This document shows positions 59,243 through 64,000 of a stretch of DNA of 64,000 nucleotides, piece by piece (position 1 is the stretch's first letter; every line of letters begins with the position of its first letter). Location of the stretch: the NCBI GenBank assembly GCA_963969345.1, contig OZ017769.1:3720816-3784815 (forward strand), given 5' to 3'. The notes below the pieces were generated by a model. It saw nothing but the letters and a program-made list of their open reading frames with translations, made no database searches and was not told the DNA's origin. This DNA is from Turbatrix aceti. Lineage: Eukaryota > Nematoda > Chromadorea > Rhabditida > Panagrolaimidae. Position numbers and translations under genes: made by a program.

Positions 59243-59257
59243 CAGGTGAACAGGTAA
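59243..59257. promoter_or_regulatory. Paired E2-box motif, copy 3
   Basis: Exact match to CAGGTGAACAGGTAA, 2.4 kb upstream of the Spalt start. A partial copy (CAGGTGAACGGACGG) is at 58674. Confidence 0.45.
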
Positions 59258-59920
59258 AAAACACGCATGTTGCGTACAGGCTCTTGGAATTATTTATCTA
59301 ATTTTTTAACCGTGAGTCAGAGTTTCAAAAATGTCAGAAAAAACAAAAAATCATGCACTTTCAACAAAAAACCCCTCGATTCTGTCTCGCGCAGACAAAT
59401 GAAAAGAAAAAGGAAAAAAACACGAGAGAGTCGATCAAAATTAACAAAAGTTGACAAATTTGGGACTTTTGTAACAAAATGGGTTAACAAGGCTTGAAGG
59501 GGAGATATCTGAAGACAACAACTGACAACACACTGCATATTGATTCTTGTCATTTTTTTTATGGGAATTAAATCGTTGTTAGTTGCATCAAAATCATCTC
59601 TGCATCCATTTTTTTCCACGTCAACTGTCGTCAGACGTCAAAAGTTATATATCTTGGGTAAAAACGGACAAGTGATGAAAAATTGGTTATAACCTAACCG
59701 GTACCTGAAAGGGGGGGGGGGGGTGATTGGTTATCACTTAGTTAGTCTCGATCGAGCTCGAATCGGGGGCAAAGCATGCTATAAAATCAAAAAAAAAAAA
59801 CACCTGCCCGAACTCTCTGAAGTCTCAAAGGGTCATCCGGGGCGGGAAACCAAAGGTGTCGGTGATAACGATGATGAGAAAATATCTGGGAAAAAGCAAT
59901 GTATTTACCTGGGTACACTT

Positions 59921-59950
59921 GGCTGTCCTGTCCGTTCGCGCAGGACAGCC
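59921..59950. other. Perfect 10-bp stem-loop
   Basis: GGCTGTCCTG, loop TCCGTTCGCG, CAGGACAGCC. Isolated GC-rich inverted repeat upstream of the Spalt gene. No terminator-like T run follows. Function unknown. Confidence 0.65.
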
Positions 59951-61435
59951 AGCAAAAATAAAAAATCAAAAAAAAAATCGGACGACACGCTTGTGTGTGC
60001 TCCGTCTGCGTCGGTCGACGTATTAAAAATGTGTGGATGAGTGTGACAGATATGATGGAGATAAGAAAATGATGTGCACTTTTGATGCTGCGCGAAAGTA
60101 AAAAAAAAATTATTTAGAATCAAAAAAAAATACCGATGCTCCAGGTAAAGGTCACACGCAGCGCAGCGCACGCATACATAAGTAAGTACATATTTAGTAG
60201 GTGTTAGTTAGTTGCTTGCTGGGAGGGGTGATGGTGATGGTCAACTGAACTGAAGTGCAAACTGCGGGGAAGCCCTGAAGACCAAAAACTACCCTTGCGT
60301 GTGAAAAAAAGACAACTGGCGTCAATGGTTGTGGTCAGAGTTATTACACACCAATGAAAAACGATGAAAACCGCCGGAGGGAGGAAACTGAGGAAATATG
60401 CGGATTACTGTAATCCGCTAATTTTCGTCATTATAGTCCTTTTTGTTACATCTGCCTACAGTATTTTAATCTTTCAAAAAAAAGTGGGCACCCAAAAAAA
60501 AATCAAGAAGTCAAAATTTTTTAATACCACTTTCCAAAATTTTAAAACAATTTTTTTCGGCACTTGAAAGACTTCTTCACACACACAAAAAAAGATCGTA
60601 AAATTCTGGAGCATAAAGAAATTTATAAATCAACCCCGAAATTTTTGAACACCCCATTCGAAAAATAAAAAAAATACATAGATAAAATAACGTAATACAA
60701 GGCTTTGAAATGAAATTGGATCCCCGAACATCAAAGAAGCCCGGAGCCACGGCGGGCGGCGGCAACATGAGTGGTGGTTTTTTTTTCACAAATTATGGTA
60801 CACTCCGCAGTTCTGCAGTCAAAAAAAAGAACATACTTCGTTTTCCCAAACGATGATAGAATGACTTTTTTTCAAACTCCGCCTCTTTTTGCCGCCGGGA
60901 ACTGTTCAACGAATCCAGTCGATTGCAGGAGGCCCGGTGGCGGTAGTTGACCGACCAAATGCCCAAATGCATAATTGCTATTACCCTTGTTCATCGTTCG
61001 GCCTCTGTTCGGCCTGTACAACAACACGAGCAGACGTGGTGTCCACAGAGACAGTACGGGTGCCATCGGGCCCCATTGTCATCAAAGAAGACACTCGACG
61101 TTCGCTCGTTCGTTCGTTCGTCATTCGATTGTGAGCTGTCATGTGGACAGCCAAAAAAAAACATAAATTATGCCGAGTTGAAAGGTGTCAATGTGAAACG
61201 GAACCCCACAAAAAAAAGAAAGAGAGAGAGGAAGAAAGGATGAAAATTGAAACACACAGCTTCCAGTGATTCGGTGTCATCGGCCACATAAATATTTCAC
61301 CCGGAAGAACGTAATAAAACTATCAATTTTTTTTTCGGCGCAAGATAAAACGATTTTCATAACGCGCAAGCAATGGCGGTTGGATTGAAAAGTGGAAAAA
61401 GATTACGGTCAGTTTTTAGTTTTTTTTTGAAGAAA

Positions 61436-61690
61436 CCCCGCATGTTGCGTGCAACCTGCAACTTGCGCGCAACGTGCGAATTTTTTTCGAATCACAGTCC
61501 GAATCCAAAAAACCTTATTTTTGTTTTTTGGTAACTCAAATGGAAAATTTCAATGGGTTACGATCAATTTTTAGATAAAAAAAAACCTGCGAGCAACCTG
61601 CAGCTTGCGTGCAACGTGCGAAATCTTTTCGAATTACTGTTCGAATCCAAAAAAACCTTCTGTTTCTGTTTTTTTGTTAACTCAAAAAAT
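61436..61690. repeat. Direct duplication carrying TTGCRYGCAA palindromes
   Basis: Two copies of a block of about 110 bp, starting at about 61436 and 61585. Both contain CAACCTGCA-CTTGCG-GCAACGTGCGAA, TTTTCGAAT-AC-GT-CGAATCCAAAAA and GTAACTCAAA. The first copy has two TTGCRYGCAA palindromes, the second has one intact. Related isolated palindromes occur elsewhere in the Spalt region. Confidence 0.75.
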
Positions 61691-64000
61691 TTAGTTGCAC
61701 TTCCCCCCAAAAAACATCACAGTGGGGCAATAAAAAAATAGAAGCAAAGATTGTGAGTGATATAGCCAGGACAAGTCACATTCAGCCAACTATCATCCCC
61801 TGCCTGGAGGCACAGTGGATAATATTGCTGTCATGTCATAAACAAAGACAGGAGGCGTTCTTCATTTTCCATTTAGTTGCTTCTCAAAAAATGAGTATCA
61901 ATTAATCGACTGCCACGAGCATCTCTTTAATGTTAGCTCCGCCCACTTTGCATACCTGTCCTCACTTTCATCCAGTTGGGGTGCCGAAACAAATAAAAAC
62001 CCTCATGCTTATGGTAGTGCCATAAAAAACAACATCAAGCAAAAAAAAATATATTTATTTGCAAGTGCACTGCGACTACGATAGCCCCAGGGCAGAAGAA
62101 GGGCATCAATTTTTTTGTCGTCCCATCTTTTTCGCTTATTTCACTTCCCCATTCCCATAAAATGTATAAATTTTGCGCCAACATCGCACCGCACACCGCA
62201 CACCGGCTGTTAACGCTCGGACAGCTCCCGGGAACGAGTCATAATTCATTGCCGAGTAGTAATCCAATTGCGTCGAATGAATGAATGAACGAAAGAACGA
62301 AAAACGAAAACAAGGATTGAAAAAGCAAAAAAAATCAAAAAATTGTGTCGTGGTTGGAAGGAGAAGGAGAGCTACGAGGACAGGTGCCACTTATGAGGTG
62401 CCATGGAGGCTTTCAGATTTATCACTTTTTTTGAGTCTCCAGGCAAGCCCCAAATCATTGTATCCACAGTAGCAGAGGCAGGGCTCGGCTGTGAGTCGCA
62501 AGTGGTTGTCGTCGTCAAAAAATTGCTTTTTGACATCGACAAACACGACCGAGACCGAGACCGAGACCGACGCCTATTGCTCTGTCGTCCCCTCCCCTCG
62601 CTATTAAGCTTTTTGACATTACATAAAGTTAATGACTATGAAAAAAAAAGTTTTGACAACTGAGAGCATAAGACGCTAAACTTTTCGACTTTGTACTAAT
62701 TTTTTTGCCGGGTTTTTTGTCACTGCACGAGACTTTGGATGCTATCAACTTTTCAAAAAAAAAATCTTCAAATCGAACTCCAAAGATGATTGGTTATGAA
62801 ATGCTACTTGCCTACAGTACACCCCAACTCAGAGTGCCATCGAGTGAAAAAGAGACAAAAGTGCATGCGAGATGGCCAAGTTGAGTACAATGTCAACTTT
62901 TGCATCAAAACTAACTATCCTCTGGATTGATGGAGCACATTATGCACCACCCGATACGGCGGGCCCTGTCAAACGGATTCTGATGGCACTTTTTCATAGC
63001 CGCATTCATCTCTTTTTTTGTTGGTTCTGCAAAGAGATGGCAGCAGTCAGACAACTTCGAGCTGGCTTCCTTGTTTATCTGACAACGAAAAAAAAATTTT
63101 GAAGAGATCAAATTTTAGGATAAGTTGGGGTGGGGAAGAAATGTACTCGGTCATCCTCCAACTTATCGGATGTCGGGAGCAGCTAGTGGAAAAAAGAAGC
63201 CTGTGGACAAGACTGAAAATTTTGTCGCGCTTGACATGGGTCATTTGATGGGGCGCAAGACGCTGCAGGGGGTAAAAAATGAATAAAGAATGGAAAATCT
63301 CAGGACTTATTAGGTTTAAGCAAGAAAAATATTTTGAATGCATCTACATAAAATCCTTGATCTCCTACATACGTGAACATCTCCAAATCTTTCCTGCAGA
63401 CAGATTAGACCCCAGACGAACACCCGCCAATCTCCCCCCTTTTTTTGGACACTGTCTTTTCCATCGTCGATGACCACCATAACTTCAGTAACGACACTCA
63501 TCTCATCGCTGCTGTTCGCATGAAGGAGATGAGCAATGCTCAGGCGACATGAGAACCGAACAAACAAGAAAGATATCGTGAATAAAATGCATGCAACAAA
63601 AATATGTGTACTGTGTGACAAGTTGCCAATCCGTCATGAGGAGTGTAAGTTTTTTTGTCTTTCCAACGCTTGCCCGGGGCATTTTTTTAGTGTTCTGACA
63701 AAAATAAAGATAAAAATGCAAACGACTTTGACAACACCCAAAAAAGCGGCATGATTCATGGGCCTGCATGACTTTGAGGGCATCATCCGACTGCTGAGGC
63801 AATATCGTATCCCACCGCTTATCAAAAAATATTATCCCCCAAACCAGAGAAAAAAACCCAATTCAGTCACTGCATTCAACCATAACCAAAAATTGGGGTC
63901 TCCTGCAAAAAAATAAAAACCAATGGGGACACCATTATTAGCATCAGGCGGTGGGTGCCCCGCGGCATGCGGTAATGGCATAAGTGCATCATCGCAAAGT

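Larger units (their letters stand above)
57071..64000. promoter_or_regulatory. Gene-poor region upstream of the Spalt gene
   Basis: About 6.9 kb in which I can support no coding gene or RNA gene on either strand. AT-rich homopolymer DNA alternates with short GC-rich islands (for example 58380-58560, 60880-61130, 62400-62600). It contains one exact paired E2-box copy (59243), a 10-bp hairpin (59921-59950), a duplicated block (61436-61690) and a GACCGA repeat (62548-62572). Many short open frames exist, all without domains or consistent splice signals. Regulatory DNA for the neighbouring Spalt gene is the simplest reading, but unproven. Confidence 0.4.

Overview
This is a stretch of a eukaryotic nuclear genome with animal gene content: a LATS/Warts kinase, ARL1, protein kinase D, a Spalt zinc-finger factor, a TFIIA gamma-like protein and a MARVEL protein. 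Many introns are very short (about 47-60 nt), acceptors are nearly all TTTTCAG or TTTTTAG, coding exons are clearly more GC-rich than the homopolymer-laden introns, and several start codons lie a few bases after an intron-type acceptor that has no obvious donor (possible trans-splice sites). Together these point to a nematode. That is inference; species and spliced leader cannot be read from the window. Exon models were joined by hand, checking reading phase at every junction.

Layout, left to right. 0-9 kb: 3' part of a LATS kinase gene (-), divergent from ARL1 (+); then a GATCA minisatellite and a divergent p38/CMGC-like kinase (-) with a foldback element in its first intron. 9-17 kb: a multi-pass membrane protein (+), an LRR/coiled-coil/Fn3-like protein (-) with a TTAA-flanked inverted-repeat element in its last intron, and a small Gly-rich protein (+). 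17-22.4 kb: a BTB-like gene (+), a broken upstream copy of its 5' end, a 1.65-kb giant foldback and a 0.4-kb inverted-repeat element. 22.4-27 kb: protein kinase D (+) with a tRNA-Asp gene in its first intron. 27-35 kb: a MARVEL gene (-) whose first coding intron contains a complete TFIIA gamma-like gene on the opposite strand, plus a decayed partial duplicate of the MARVEL locus downstream. 36.8-39.8 kb: a tandem family of unrecognised genes with one intact copy, one 5'-truncated copy and debris. 40-42.2 kb: retroelement-like DNA. 42.2-46 kb: a small membrane protein (+) and a Hop-like TPR protein (-). 46.9-56.9 kb: a Spalt/SEM-4 gene (-) with a 5.5-kb first intron. 57-64 kb: no supportable coding sequence, probably upstream DNA of the Spalt gene.

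The genes do not form one pathway; most are conserved regulators (Hippo kinase, Golgi GTPase, diacylglycerol-responsive kinase, homeotic zinc-finger factor) with lineage-specific genes between them. The most unusual content is (i) a family of long inverted-repeat TTAA-flanked elements, one nearly filling an otherwise ordinary short intron and one with about 750-bp arms, (ii) the nested TFIIA gamma-like gene, (iii) the decaying tandem family at 37-40 kb, and (iv) two recurrent short motifs around the Spalt gene: a TTGC-palindrome-CGAA-type motif (TTGCRYGCAA) and a paired E2-box motif.
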